From positions 248,001 to 312,000 of the forward strand of contig NZ_WQHP01000004.1 of NCBI RefSeq assembly GCF_013035315.1: DNA of 64,000 nt, written 5' to 3'. Source of the DNA: Ruegeria arenilitoris. Lineage in GTDB: Bacteria > Pseudomonadota > Alphaproteobacteria > Rhodobacterales > Rhodobacteraceae. Below, in pieces: positions 1-8,611 of the stretch. A model generated the notes under the pieces. It was not told where the DNA came from. It ran no database searches and worked only from the letters and a program-made list of their open reading frames with translations. Made by a program: the position numbers and the translations under genes. The first letter of the stretch is position 1; each line of letters begins with the position of its first letter.

Positions 1-2376
1 AAAGGTGCCTATTGGGATACCGAGATCAAGCGCGCCCAGGTCGAGGGCGTCGATGGCTTCCCCGTGTTCACCCGAAAGGCCGCGACGGATATCTCGTACA
101 TCGCCAATGCCCGCAAACTGCTGGGCATGACGGACCGGATTTATCCGCAATTCGCCACTCATAACGCGCATACCGTCAGTGCGATCCTGAATATGGCGGA
201 TGACCAGCCATACGAATTCCAACGCCTGCACGGCATGGGCGAGACCTTGCATCAACTGGTCAAAGATCAAAACAACACGCGCTGCCGGATTTATGCTCCG
301 GTCGGGGCGCATCGGGATCTGCTGGCCTATCTTGTGCGGCGATTGCTCGAGAACGGGGCGAACTCGTCCTTCGTGAACCAAATCGTGGATGAGACAGTTC
401 CGCCAGAGGACGTTGCGGCAGATCCGTTCCTGACCCTGAAGGAGCAGACCCGGCCCCTGCCAACTGGCCCAGACCTGTTCCAGCCGGAAAGAAAGAACTC
501 TAAAGGGTTCGATCTGCACCATACTCCGACGCTGGACAGAATCGATGCCGCGCGGGATGCGTTTCGGGCGCACCATTGGTATGCACAGCCGTTATTGTCC
601 GGCGATGCAAACCCAGAACAGGATCAAGCCGTTACCAACCCTGCGCAACCGCAGGACCGTCCTGGCGCTGTCGCCCCGGCCAGTGCCGCAGACGTGGAGC
701 TTGCGCTGGCGACTGCCTCTCCATGGCAAACACCACAAGCAGATCGATCCCGCATCCTGAACGCGGCGGCCGATCTGTATGAGGCACATTTTGGCGAACT
801 ATTCGCCTTGCTCGCGCGCGAGGCAGGAAAATCCGTTCCCGACGCAGTGGCTGAGCTGCGCGAGGCGGTCGATTTCCTGCGCTACTACGCGGCGAATATC
901 CCCGAGGCCGAACCGGCAGGCATCTTCACCTGCATCAGCCCGTGGAACTTTCCATTGGCGATTTTCACAGGGCAAATCTCTGCTGCTTTAGCCACTGGAA
1001 ATGCGGTTCTTGCGAAACCCGCGCCACAAACGCCCCTGATCGCTCACCGAGCCGTCCAACTCTTGCATGAAGCTGGTGTCCCCCGCGACACGCTGCAGCT
1101 GCTGCCCGGGGGCCCTGCAGTCGGCGCTGCGCTGACATCAGACCCGCGCGTCTCGGGCGTGGCCTTCACCGGGTCCACTGCGACCGCAATGAAAATCCGC
1201 GCAGCGATGGCCGACAACATGCGCCCCGGCACGCCGCTGATCGCCGAGACCGGCGGTTTGAACGCGATGATCGTGGACAGCACCGCCTTGCCCGAACAAG
1301 CCGTTCAGTCGATCATTGAAAGTGCGTTTCAGTCAGCCGGGCAACGCTGCTCAGCCTTGCGCTGTCTCTATGTACAAGAGGACGTCGCCGATGACCTGCT
1401 CACCATGCTCACCGGTGCGATGGAGGTCCTGCAGCTGGGCGATCCGTGGTTGATCTCAACCGATTGCGGCCCGGTCATCGACGAGGCCGCGCGGCAAGGT
1501 ATCGCAGATCACATCGCAAAGGCGCGGACCGAGGGGCGCGTGCTGAAAGAGATGCCCACACCGCCCGACGGGACGTTCATTGCGCCGACCTTGATCGAAA
1601 TTCCCGGAATCGCGGCGCTGGAGCGTGAGATTTTCGGGCCGGTTCTGCACGTCGCGCGGTTCCAAGCCTCTGACATCGATCAGGTCATCGCGGACATCAA
1701 CGCAACCGGGTACGGATTGACCTTTGGCCTGCACACGCGGATCGACGATCGCGTTCAGCACATCACCGAAGCGGTGCATGCTGGCAATATCTACGTCAAT
1801 CGTAACCAGATCGGAGCAATTGTGGGGTCTCAACCCTTTGGGGGCGAAGGTCTGTCAGGCACCGGCCCCAAGGCGGGCGGACCGAACTACATGACCCGAT
1901 TCTGCGCCCACAACCGGCAGCAGGTCGACGCGCAATGGGACAACACCATGAGCGAATTGCCAGATGCTCAGGGGTCGCCGGCGCCCACGCAAACCAAATC
2001 CCTGCCCGGCCCGACTGGGGAATCCAACCGGTTGAGCGAGTTTCCCCGTGCCCCGTTGCTGTGCATGGGCCCCGGCCCTGATGCGGCGCGCGCGCAAGCC
2101 CAAGCCGTTGAGACCTTGGGCGGCGCTGCCATTCAGGCAACCGGCACTTTGGATTTGCACCGTCTTGAGAACGTGGTCGGAATCTCGGGCGTTCTTTGGT
2201 GGGGAGACGAAGATACAGCAGCGGAGATCGAACGCCATCTGGCCCGCCGCGCCGGTCCGATCCTGCCGCTGATCCCCGGCCTGCCTGACCGTAGCCGTGT
2301 GCTAGGTGAACGCCACGTCTGCGTTGATACCACAGCCGCGGGCGGTAACGCCGCTTTGTTGGGTGGTGCGGCGTAA
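1..2376 (+). CDS. putA: Bifunctional proline dehydrogenase / P5C dehydrogenase PutA (5' end outside window)
   Basis: The window opens inside this gene; 791 C-terminal residues are visible of a protein usually 1,000-1,300 long. PutA oxidises proline to pyrroline-5-carboxylate with FAD and then to glutamate with NAD. The first visible residues are the end of the proline dehydrogenase barrel (KGAYWDTEIKRAQ, then YPQFATHNAHT). The aldehyde dehydrogenase part shows PWNFPLAIFTGQ, the general-base Glu in AETGG (about visible residue 416), the catalytic Cys in GQRCSA (about 450) and EIFGPVL. Roughly 150 residues after the ALDH core form the weakly conserved C-terminal domain of long PutA proteins. 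Whether an N-terminal DNA-binding arm exists cannot be seen. Confidence 0.97.
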   Translation, partial: KGAYWDTEIKRAQVEGVDGFPVFTRKAATDISYIANARKLLGMTDRIYPQFATHNAHTVSAILNMADDQPYEFQRLHGMGETLHQLVKDQNNTRCRIYAPVGAHRDLLAYLVRRLLENGANSSFVNQIVDETVPPEDVAADPFLTLKEQTRPLPTGPDLFQPERKNSKGFDLHHTPTLDRIDAARDAFRAHHWYAQPLLSGDANPEQDQAVTNPAQPQDRPGAVAPASAADVELALATASPWQTPQADRSRILNAAADLYEAHFGELFALLAREAGKSVPDAVAELREAVDFLRYYAANIPEAEPAGIFTCISPWNFPLAIFTGQISAALATGNAVLAKPAPQTPLIAHRAVQLLHEAGVPRDTLQLLPGGPAVGAALTSDPRVSGVAFTGSTATAMKIRAAMADNMRPGTPLIAETGGLNAMIVDSTALPEQAVQSIIESAFQSAGQRCSALRCLYVQEDVADDLLTMLTGAMEVLQLGDPWLISTDCGPVIDEAARQGIADHIAKARTEGRVLKEMPTPPDGTFIAPTLIEIPGIAALEREIFGPVLHVARFQASDIDQVIADINATGYGLTFGLHTRIDDRVQHITEAVHAGNIYVNRNQIGAIVGSQPFGGEGLSGTGPKAGGPNYMTRFCAHNRQQVDAQWDNTMSELPDAQGSPAPTQTKSLPGPTGESNRLSEFPRAPLLCMGPGPDAARAQAQAVETLGGAAIQATGTLDLHRLENVVGISGVLWWGDEDTAAEIERHLARRAGPILPLIPGLPDRSRVLGERHVCVDTTAAGGNAALLGGAA

Positions 2377-2385
2377 GCATACCTT

Positions 2386-2413
2386 GACGCTGGGCCGGGA
2401 AAAGCCCAGCGTC
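2386..2413 (+). terminator. Perfect 10-bp hairpin between putA and the rhomboid gene
   Basis: GACGCTGGGC (2386-2395) pairs exactly with GCCCAGCGTC (2404-2413) around an 8-base loop. It starts 9 bases after the putA stop. No T run follows, only CCCCC and then the ATG of the next gene, so it is either a weak terminator or a structure over the rhomboid translation start. Confidence 0.6.
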
Positions 2414-2418
2414 CCCCC

Positions 2419-3162
2419 ATGTTTCCGATCCGTGACCATAACCCTTCCGGGCGCACACCTTACGTTGTCTATCTGTTGATGGCGGCCAATATCCTGATTT
2501 TCCTCAGCTATGTGGGGATCATGCATGATGCCCGGCTGATCAATCAGCTGTACTACGACTACGCAGTCATCCCTGCGCGCATTACGGACGGGTTCGCGTT
2601 CGATACTCTGGTCACCTCGATGTTCCTGCATGGTGGCTGGATGCATTTGGCCGGAAACATGCTGTTCCTCTGGATCTTCGGCGACAACCTTGAAGATGAG
2701 ATGGGTCACCTGCCCTTTCTTCTGTTTTACCTCGTGGCCGGAGTGGGTGCAGGCCTAATCCACGTCATGACAGCCCCGGACTCAGTTGTGCCGACGATTG
2801 GAGCCTCTGGCGCGATTGCAGGGGTCATGGGCGGCTACCTGTTGCTGTTTCCTAAGGCCCGCGTCGATATCCTGCTGATCCTGATCGTCTATTTCCGCAT
2901 TTTCACGATCCCGGCTTTTGTCATGCTGGGGCTTTGGCTTGCCATCCAGTTCTTTGGAAGTTTGGCCAGCAACCCTGACGAAGGCGGGGTGGCCTACTGG
3001 GCCCATACGGGCGGATTTTTTGTTGGGCTTGTCTTGTGCATCCCACTTTGGCTGCGGCGCGGCGGCACCGGGTTTTGGAGCCGCACGCACGGCCATCCGC
3101 CGCATCCTGAGAAAAAATACAACCTCTCTCAGTCCCGTATTCCACGTATCCCCCGGAGATAA
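2419..3162 (+). CDS. Rhomboid-family intramembrane serine protease
   Basis: A 247-residue polytopic inner-membrane protein. Rhomboids cleave transmembrane helices of substrate proteins inside the bilayer with a Ser-His dyad. The serine lies in GASGAIAG (S130) and the histidine in AHTGGFFVG (H196). The upstream hallmark MFLHGGWMHLAGNM with the oxyanion-side His/Asn is also present. About six hydrophobic segments are visible; the last ~40 residues are basic and soluble. The ATG at 2419 is only five bases after a perfect hairpin and no clear Shine-Dalgarno sequence is visible, so its translation may depend on that structure or on putA transcripts. The substrate is unknown. Confidence 0.93.
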   Translation: MFPIRDHNPSGRTPYVVYLLMAANILIFLSYVGIMHDARLINQLYYDYAVIPARITDGFAFDTLVTSMFLHGGWMHLAGNMLFLWIFGDNLEDEMGHLPFLLFYLVAGVGAGLIHVMTAPDSVVPTIGASGAIAGVMGGYLLLFPKARVDILLILIVYFRIFTIPAFVMLGLWLAIQFFGSLASNPDEGGVAYWAHTGGFFVGLVLCIPLWLRRGGTGFWSRTHGHPPHPEKKYNLSQSRIPRIPRR

Positions 3163-3169
3163 ACTGACC

Positions 3170-3991
3170 TTATCGGGTCGGGTTGTGACCTCCGCTGAGC
3201 TGCGTGATTTCAAGCGCCGCCGCCAGAACCAATTCGCCAAGCTCGGGAGCTCGATCCGTGCCAAACCGTGCTGTCGGGCCCGAGACGGAAATCCCCGCGC
3301 ATGGCTCGCCCCGGTCGTTGAAAATCGCAGCACCAATGCAGGACATGCCTTCGTACCGTTCTTCGCTGTCATGCGACCAACCACGTGTGCGTGTCTCGGC
3401 CAGGTCTTTCTGTAGCCCCTCACCGGGCGTGAGCGTACTTGCGGTAAACGCAACGGGACTCGCCGCACCAAGCGTCTTGGCCAGCGCCGTTTCGCTCAAC
3501 GCCGCGAGGATCGCTTTGCCGGTGCCAGAGGCATACATTGGTGTTCGCGCGCCCGGCGGAAAAAAAGCGCGGATCGGATTTGGCGTCTCGACCTGCCCGA
3601 CAAAGACCACCTCTGCCCCGTCTGGCACGGCGAGGTTGGCGGTTTCGCCGCTATCCTGCATCAGACGCCGCAGGATTGGCCGACCAATCTCAATGACGCT
3701 ATTGCGGCGCAGAAAGGACGCGCCCGTCCGGTAAGCCTCGATCCCGATCATCCATTCCTGACGCTCGTCGTCAAAAGCCACGAAGCCGTGCTTCTGCAAG
3801 GTCGTCAGTATGCGGTGTGTGGTGGCCGTTGGCACATCGACCTCGCGCGCCAGATCGCTCAGCGCTGCGCGCTCTAACCGCGCGACCGAGGTCAATACGC
3901 CCAGTGCCCGGTCCAGCGACTGCATGGTCCCGGCCGAGCTTTCCTTGAATAGCGATTTAGGCCTGCCGCGCGGCCTTTTCTGAGTGTTCAT
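3170..3991 (-). CDS. bhcR: IclR-family transcriptional regulator BhcR
   Basis: A 273-residue IclR-type regulator transcribed divergently from bhcABCD, the arrangement described for BhcR, which controls the beta-hydroxyaspartate cycle genes in response to glyoxylate. After a very basic N-terminus (KRPRGRPKS) comes the winged helix (SLDRALGVLTSV to THRILTTLQKHGFV, about residues 25-85). The C-terminal GAF-like effector domain follows, with the family signature ASGTGKAILA and the RGWSHDSEER and GISVSGPTARF segments. I chose the ATG at 3991; an in-frame TTG at 4045 would add 18 charged residues and is less likely. The name rests on context and family, not on a direct comparison. Confidence 0.88.
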   Translation of the reverse strand: MNTQKRPRGRPKSLFKESSAGTMQSLDRALGVLTSVARLERAALSDLAREVDVPTATTHRILTTLQKHGFVAFDDERQEWMIGIEAYRTGASFLRRNSVIEIGRPILRRLMQDSGETANLAVPDGAEVVFVGQVETPNPIRAFFPPGARTPMYASGTGKAILAALSETALAKTLGAASPVAFTASTLTPGEGLQKDLAETRTRGWSHDSEERYEGMSCIGAAIFNDRGEPCAGISVSGPTARFGTDRAPELGELVLAAALEITQLSGGHNPTR

Positions 3992-4031
3992 TCTTTGCTT
4001 CGCCTTCTTTTGCTCCGACTCTTTTTGAACC

Positions 4032-4043
4032 GCCAAATTTGGC
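4032..4043. promoter_or_regulatory. 12-bp perfect palindrome in the bhcR-bhcA promoter region
   Basis: GCCAAATTTGGC is self-complementary over all 12 bases. It lies 41 bases upstream of the bhcR ATG and 138 bases upstream of the bhcA ATG, in an AT-rich divergent promoter. It is a candidate regulator site or part of the bhcR promoter; function is inferred from symmetry and position only. Confidence 0.4.
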
Positions 4044-4106
4044 AAAACAAAAATGAAAAACGGAAAATGTCATAAAAACAGTGCTTTGATTATTTAATCG
4101 CAAAAA

Positions 4107-4121
4107 TGAAAATATTTTTCA
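4107..4121. promoter_or_regulatory. IclR-type palindromic operator candidate upstream of bhcA
   Basis: TGAAAATATTTTTCA is a perfect 6-3-6 inverted repeat. The E. coli IclR consensus as I recall it, TGGAAATNATTTCCA, has the same length and symmetry and agrees at 11 of 14 defined positions. It lies 60 bases before the bhcA ATG, near where promoter and operator should be. Binding by BhcR is an inference. Confidence 0.5.
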
Positions 4122-4168
4122 ATAAAATTGCGTAAAGGGAGGTTTTCCCGGACACTTGTCTCCAAAGC

Positions 4169-4173
4169 GGAGG
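4169..4173 (+). promoter_or_regulatory. Ribosome-binding site that sets the bhcA start
   Basis: GGAGG lies 8 bases before the ATG at 4182. This favours that ATG over an in-frame TTG at 4128, which has no such site and would add 18 residues unlike the family start. Confidence 0.75.
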
Positions 4174-4181
4174 AACAAGTG

Positions 4182-5372
4182 ATGTCCAACCAAAACCCAG
4201 TTTTTATTCCGGGCCCGACGAACATCCCGGATCGGTTGCGTCTGGCGATGCAAGTCCAGACGCAGGATCACCGCGCGCCGGACTTTGTTGAGACGTTTGC
4301 GCCTGTTTTGGAGGACACCAAGCGCGTGTTTGGCACCACCTCGGGTCAAGTCATTACCTTTCCGGCCAGCGGCACGGGCGGGTGGGAGGCTGCGGTGACC
4401 AATACGCTCAGTCCCGGCGACAGGGTACTGGTTGCGCGTTATGGCATGTTCAGCCACCGCTGGATCGACCTGTGCCAACGGCACGGGCTGGATGTTCAGA
4501 TCATCGACTGCCCATGGGGCAGCGGCGCACCGGCAGACAAGTTTGCCGAGGCTCTGGCCGCTGACAAGGCCCATGAGATCAAGGCGGTTCTGGTCACCCA
4601 TAACGAGACGGCAACCGGCGTGCGCTCGGATATTGCAGCCGTGCGCCAGGCGATGGATGCCAGCGCCCATCCGGCGATGCTGTTTGTGGATTGCGTCAGT
4701 TCTCTGGCCTCGATGCCGTTTGAATTTGATGACTGGGGCGTGGATATCGCAGTTTCCGGCTCGCAGAAGGGCTTTATGCTGGCCACCGGCATGGCGATCC
4801 TGTGCGTCAGCCCCAAGGCACTGACGGCGATGGAGAGCGCCCAGCTGCCGCGCACCTTCTTTGACTTCCGCGACATGATGAACGCGAACGCCTCGGGCGG
4901 CTTTCCCTATACCCCGCCGCTGCAACTGATCTACGGCATGGGCGAAAGCCTGAAGATGCTGTTCGAGGAAGGGCTCGACAATGTCTATGCCCGCCATTTC
5001 CGTCTGGCCGAGGGCGTGCGCAAAGCCACCGCCGCCTGGGGGCTGGAGCTGGTGGCGCAGTCGCCGGATCTCTACTCGGACACGGTCAGCGCGATCTATG
5101 TGCCCGAAGGCTTCGACAGCAATGCGCTGACAGATCACGCGTTCAACGCCTATGGCGTCAGCTTTGGCATCGGGCTGGGTGAGATGAATGGCAAGGCCTT
5201 CCGCATCGGCCATCTGGGCAGCCTGACGGATGTGATGGTTCTGTCCGGCCTTGCGACGATCGAAATGGCCATGGCCGATCTGGATTACCCGATCGAGCTG
5301 GGCAGCGGTGTCGCGGCAGCGCAGGAGTATTTCCGCGCGGGCCATGCCGCCCCCATGCAATCCGCAGCGTAA
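4182..5372 (+). CDS. bhcA: L-aspartate--glyoxylate aminotransferase BhcA
   Basis: A 396-residue class V PLP aminotransferase, first gene of bhcABCD. It transfers the amino group of aspartate to glyoxylate, giving oxaloacetate (the product of the cycle) and glycine (which re-enters it). The start NPVFIPGPTNIPD is typical of serine/alanine-glyoxylate aminotransferases. Lys196 in SGSQKGFM is the expected PLP lysine, and HNETATGV and DCVSSLAS are the cofactor-contacting motifs. The neighbouring bhcB, bhcC and bhcD decide between this role and a plain serine-glyoxylate aminotransferase. The stop codon overlaps the ribosome-binding site of bhcB. Confidence 0.93.
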   Translation: MSNQNPVFIPGPTNIPDRLRLAMQVQTQDHRAPDFVETFAPVLEDTKRVFGTTSGQVITFPASGTGGWEAAVTNTLSPGDRVLVARYGMFSHRWIDLCQRHGLDVQIIDCPWGSGAPADKFAEALAADKAHEIKAVLVTHNETATGVRSDIAAVRQAMDASAHPAMLFVDCVSSLASMPFEFDDWGVDIAVSGSQKGFMLATGMAILCVSPKALTAMESAQLPRTFFDFRDMMNANASGGFPYTPPLQLIYGMGESLKMLFEEGLDNVYARHFRLAEGVRKATAAWGLELVAQSPDLYSDTVSAIYVPEGFDSNALTDHAFNAYGVSFGIGLGEMNGKAFRIGHLGSLTDVMVLSGLATIEMAMADLDYPIELGSGVAAAQEYFRAGHAAPMQSAA

Positions 5373-5382
5373 GGAGGCCCTG

Positions 5383-6357
5383 ATGTTGGATTCAATGACC
5401 ACAGCCGATTGCCTGACCCTCGCCGATATGCGCGAGGCGCATGAGCGGATCAAACCGCATATCAACCGCACCCCGGTGTTGCGGTCCGACTATCTGGACG
5501 ATCTGACCGGCGCCCAACTGTTCTTCAAATGCGAGAACTTCCAGGAGGCCGGTGCCTTCAAGGTGCGCGGGGCCTGCAATTCGGTCTTTGGCCTGAATGA
5601 AGAGGCCGCCGAGCGCGGCGTTTGCACCCATTCCAGCGGCAACCATGCGCTCAGCCTGTCTTATGCTGCTGGTCGCCGGGGCATCCCCTGCAACGTGGTG
5701 ATGCCACGTACGGCCCCGCAGGCCAAGAAGGACGCGGTGCGCCGTTATGGCGGGATCATCACCGAATGCGAGCCCTCGACCACCTCGCGCGAGGCGGTGT
5801 TTGCCGAAGTGCAGGCCCGCACGGGCGGCGAGTTCGTGCACCCCTATAACGACCCGCGCGTGATTGCGGGGCAGGCAACCTGCTCGGCGGAACTGCTGGA
5901 GCAGACCGATGGGTTGGACGCAGTGGTTGCACCGATTGGCGGCGGCGGCATGATCTCGGGCACCTGCCTGACCCTTTCGAACCTCGCGCCCGAGGTGCAG
6001 ATCTATGCCTCGGAACCGGAACAGGCAGATGATGCCTATCGCAGCTTCAAGGCCGGTCACATCATCGCCGATGACGCGCCGGTCACCATCGCTGACGGGC
6101 TGAAAGTGCCGCTGAAGGAAAACACCTGGCACTTTGTGTCGAACTTCGTGAGCGACATCCACACCGCCAGCGAAGACGAGATCATCGCCGCGATGAAGAC
6201 CACCTGGAAACACCTGCGCATCGTGATGGAGCCCAGCTGCGCCGTGCCGCTGGCCACCATTCTGAAGCACTCCGAGGTGTTCAAAGGCAAACGCGTCGGC
6301 GTGGTCATCACTGGCGGCAATGTGGATCTGGACAAACTGCCCTGGATCAAGGGCTGA
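5383..6357 (+). CDS. bhcB: beta-Hydroxyaspartate dehydratase BhcB
   Basis: A 324-residue PLP enzyme of the threonine dehydratase / serine racemase family. In the beta-hydroxyaspartate cycle it removes water from (2R,3S)-beta-hydroxyaspartate to give iminosuccinate. Lys60 in GAFKVRGA is the Schiff-base lysine, SSGNHALSLS binds the substrate, and PIGGGGMISG is the glycine-rich phosphate loop. There is no C-terminal ACT domain, so it is not the allosteric biosynthetic threonine deaminase. An AAGGAGG site overlaps the bhcA stop and fixes the ATG at 5383, 10 bases after that gene. Without the cluster it would be called a generic threonine/serine dehydratase. Confidence 0.92.
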   Translation: MLDSMTTADCLTLADMREAHERIKPHINRTPVLRSDYLDDLTGAQLFFKCENFQEAGAFKVRGACNSVFGLNEEAAERGVCTHSSGNHALSLSYAAGRRGIPCNVVMPRTAPQAKKDAVRRYGGIITECEPSTTSREAVFAEVQARTGGEFVHPYNDPRVIAGQATCSAELLEQTDGLDAVVAPIGGGGMISGTCLTLSNLAPEVQIYASEPEQADDAYRSFKAGHIIADDAPVTIADGLKVPLKENTWHFVSNFVSDIHTASEDEIIAAMKTTWKHLRIVMEPSCAVPLATILKHSEVFKGKRVGVVITGGNVDLDKLPWIKG

Positions 6358-6369
6358 GGAGGAAGAGAG

Positions 6370-7533
6370 ATGAATATGCCTGTGAATATTGATCAGCTTG
6401 AGGTCGGCTACGACATCCCCGCCGCCATCGGCATGGACGCATCCGAGATCCAGACTCCGGCGCTGGTGCTGGATCTGGACGCGCTGGAGCGCAATATCGA
6501 GAAGATGGGCGACTACGCCAAGGCCCACGGCATGCGCCACCGGGTGCATGGCAAGATGCACAAATCCGTCGACGTGGCGCAGTTGCAGGTCGAGCTGGGC
6601 GGGGCCTGTGGCGTTTGCTGTCAGAAGGTCTCGGAGGCCGAGGTGTTTGCCCGCGGTGGCATCAAGGACGTGCTTGTGTCCAATCAGGTGCGCGACCCGG
6701 CCAAGATCGACCGGCTGGCGCGCATGCCCAAGCTGGGCGCGCGCACGATCTGCTGTGTTGACGATATCGCCAACGTCGCTGATCTGTCCGAGGCCGCGCA
6801 GCGCCACGGCACCCAGATCGAATGTCTGGTCGAGATCGACTGCGGCGCGGGCCGCTGCGGTGTGACCACCACACCCGAGGTCATTGCCATCGCCAAGGCC
6901 ATCGACGCGGCGCCGGGGCTCAAGTTCGCGGGCATCCAGGCCTATCAGGGCGCGATGCAGCACATGGACTTGTACGAAGACCGCAAAGCCAAGATCGACA
7001 TCGCCGTGGCACAGGTCAAAGACGCCGTCGACGGGCTCAAGGCCGAAGGGCTGGACTGCGACATTGTCGGCGGTGGCGGCACCGGATCTTATTACTTCGA
7101 GAGCACCTCGGGCGTGTACAACGAACTGCAATGCGGCTCTTACGCCTTTATGGATGCCGATTATGGCCGCATCCTCGATGAGAACGGCAACCGCATCGAC
7201 CGCGGCGAATGGGAGAACGCCTTCTTCATCCTCACCAGCGTCATGAGCCACGCCAAGGCCGACAAGGCCATCGTGGACGCCGGCCTCAAGGCCCAGTCGG
7301 TCGACAGCGGCTTGCCGGTGATCTTCGGGCGCACGGATGTGGAATACGTCAAATGTTCCGACGAGCACGGCGTGGTGGCCGACCCGGATGGTGTTCTCAA
7401 GGTCAATGACAAGCTGCATCTGGTGCCGGGCCACTGTGACCCGACCGCCAATGTGCATGATTGGTATGTGGGTGTTCGGAACGGCAAGGTCGAAGCGCTT
7501 TGGCCGGTCTCTGCCCGCGGCAAGGCCTACTAA
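6370..7533 (+). CDS. bhcC: beta-Hydroxyaspartate aldolase BhcC
   Basis: A 387-residue PLP enzyme of the D-threonine aldolase group with an alanine-racemase-like N-terminal barrel. It condenses glycine and glyoxylate to (2R,3S)-beta-hydroxyaspartate, the carbon-carbon bond-forming step of the cycle. The HGKMHK motif with Lys62 is the PLP site, ALVLDLDALERNI is the family start, and GGGGTGSY binds the phosphate. The C-terminal domain ends with a metal-site-like GHCDPTANVHD, as in metal-activated D-threonine aldolases. It follows bhcB by 12 bases with a strong AGGAGGAAG site, so the genes are one operon. Confidence 0.93.
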   Translation: MNMPVNIDQLEVGYDIPAAIGMDASEIQTPALVLDLDALERNIEKMGDYAKAHGMRHRVHGKMHKSVDVAQLQVELGGACGVCCQKVSEAEVFARGGIKDVLVSNQVRDPAKIDRLARMPKLGARTICCVDDIANVADLSEAAQRHGTQIECLVEIDCGAGRCGVTTTPEVIAIAKAIDAAPGLKFAGIQAYQGAMQHMDLYEDRKAKIDIAVAQVKDAVDGLKAEGLDCDIVGGGGTGSYYFESTSGVYNELQCGSYAFMDADYGRILDENGNRIDRGEWENAFFILTSVMSHAKADKAIVDAGLKAQSVDSGLPVIFGRTDVEYVKCSDEHGVVADPDGVLKVNDKLHLVPGHCDPTANVHDWYVGVRNGKVEALWPVSARGKAY

Positions 7534-7614
7534 GCCGCCGCACATGCGTCCTGGGCGGCAGTTCTCCCTTCCCCTGCCGCCCGGACCTGCACCCCAGAGC
7601 TTAAGGAAAAGGTC

Positions 7615-8604
7615 ATGAAAGATATGACAGACAAACCCCTGCTGATCGTCGGAGAAGACCTCTGCCAGCAACTGGTTGGCCGCGCCGAGGCGTTTGACGC
7701 GGTGCAGGACGTCTTTGCCGCCATGGCGCGTGGCGACGCCTATAACTTCCCGGTCATTCGTGAGGCCATCGGCTATGCCGACGCTTTGTACGGCTTCAAA
7801 TCCGGCTTTGACCGCGCCGGTCAGGTGCTGGGCGTCAAATCCGGCGGCTACTGGCCCGGCAACATGGACAAGGGCCTGACCAATCACCAGTCCACCGTCT
7901 TCCTGTTCGACCCCGATACCGGGCGTCTCTCGGCACTGGTCGGCGGCAATTACCTGACCGCCGTACGCACCGCCGCGTCCTCGGCTGTGTCGATTGCCCA
8001 TCTGGCCCGCACCGACGCCAAGGTTCTGGGCATGGTCGGCGCAGGCCACCAATCCGCCTTCCAGCTGCGCGCCGCTGCCGAGCAGCGCGACTTTGAAAAA
8101 GTCGTCGCCTGGAACCCGCATCCCGACATGCTGCCCCGTCTGGGTGCGGTCGCCAACGAGATCGGTCTGGAGTTCGAACCCGTCACCCAGGAAGAACTGG
8201 GCGCGCAGGCCGATGTCATCATCACCATCACCTCGGCCTTTGAACCGCTGCTGATGAAAGACTGGATCAAACCCGGCACCCATCTGGCCTGCATGGGCAC
8301 TGATACGAAGGGCAAGATGGAAGTCGACCCGGCACTGGTCGCCTCGGCCACCGTGTTCACGGATGAGGTCGCCCAATCCATCACCATCGGAGAGGCCCAG
8401 CACGCCATTGCAAACGGCGCCCTCACCGAGACCCAAATCACCCCCATCGGCGCCGTCATCAATGGCGACCATCCGGGCCGCACCAGCGCCGAGGAAATCA
8501 CCCTCTTCGACGGAACAGGCGTCGGACTACAAGACCTCGCCGTTGCACACGTCGCCGCTCGAATGGCCGATGAGAATGGGCTGGCCGAAACGGCCATACT
8601 CTGA
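7615..8604 (+). CDS. bhcD: Iminosuccinate reductase BhcD
   Basis: A 329-residue member of the ornithine cyclodeaminase / mu-crystallin family. It reduces iminosuccinate from BhcB with NAD(P)H to L-aspartate, which BhcA then uses. The Rossmann dinucleotide motif is VLGMVGAGHQSAFQL; the substrate side shows GGNYLTAVRTAASSA and the conserved Lys in VLGVKSGGYWPGN. An 81-base gap separates it from bhcC, longer than the other gaps, with AAGGAAAAGG before the ATG. A second ATG lies three codons in. A bidirectional terminator follows, marking the end of the operon. Confidence 0.93.
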   Translation: MKDMTDKPLLIVGEDLCQQLVGRAEAFDAVQDVFAAMARGDAYNFPVIREAIGYADALYGFKSGFDRAGQVLGVKSGGYWPGNMDKGLTNHQSTVFLFDPDTGRLSALVGGNYLTAVRTAASSAVSIAHLARTDAKVLGMVGAGHQSAFQLRAAAEQRDFEKVVAWNPHPDMLPRLGAVANEIGLEFEPVTQEELGAQADVIITITSAFEPLLMKDWIKPGTHLACMGTDTKGKMEVDPALVASATVFTDEVAQSITIGEAQHAIANGALTETQITPIGAVINGDHPGRTSAEEITLFDGTGVGLQDLAVAHVAARMADENGLAETAIL

Positions 8605-8611
8605 AACGAAA

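Noticed and set aside
4119..5471. A 450-codon frame antisense to bhcA
   Set aside because: It overlaps bhcA and the start of bhcB entirely, and its product is low-complexity (His/Arg/Gln-rich).
5392..8472. A 1,026-codon open frame antisense to bhcB, bhcC and bhcD
   Set aside because: It mirrors three clear genes with intact active sites. Long antisense frames are expected where third positions are GC-rich; the translation has low-complexity, His/Gly/Val-rich character and no family motif.
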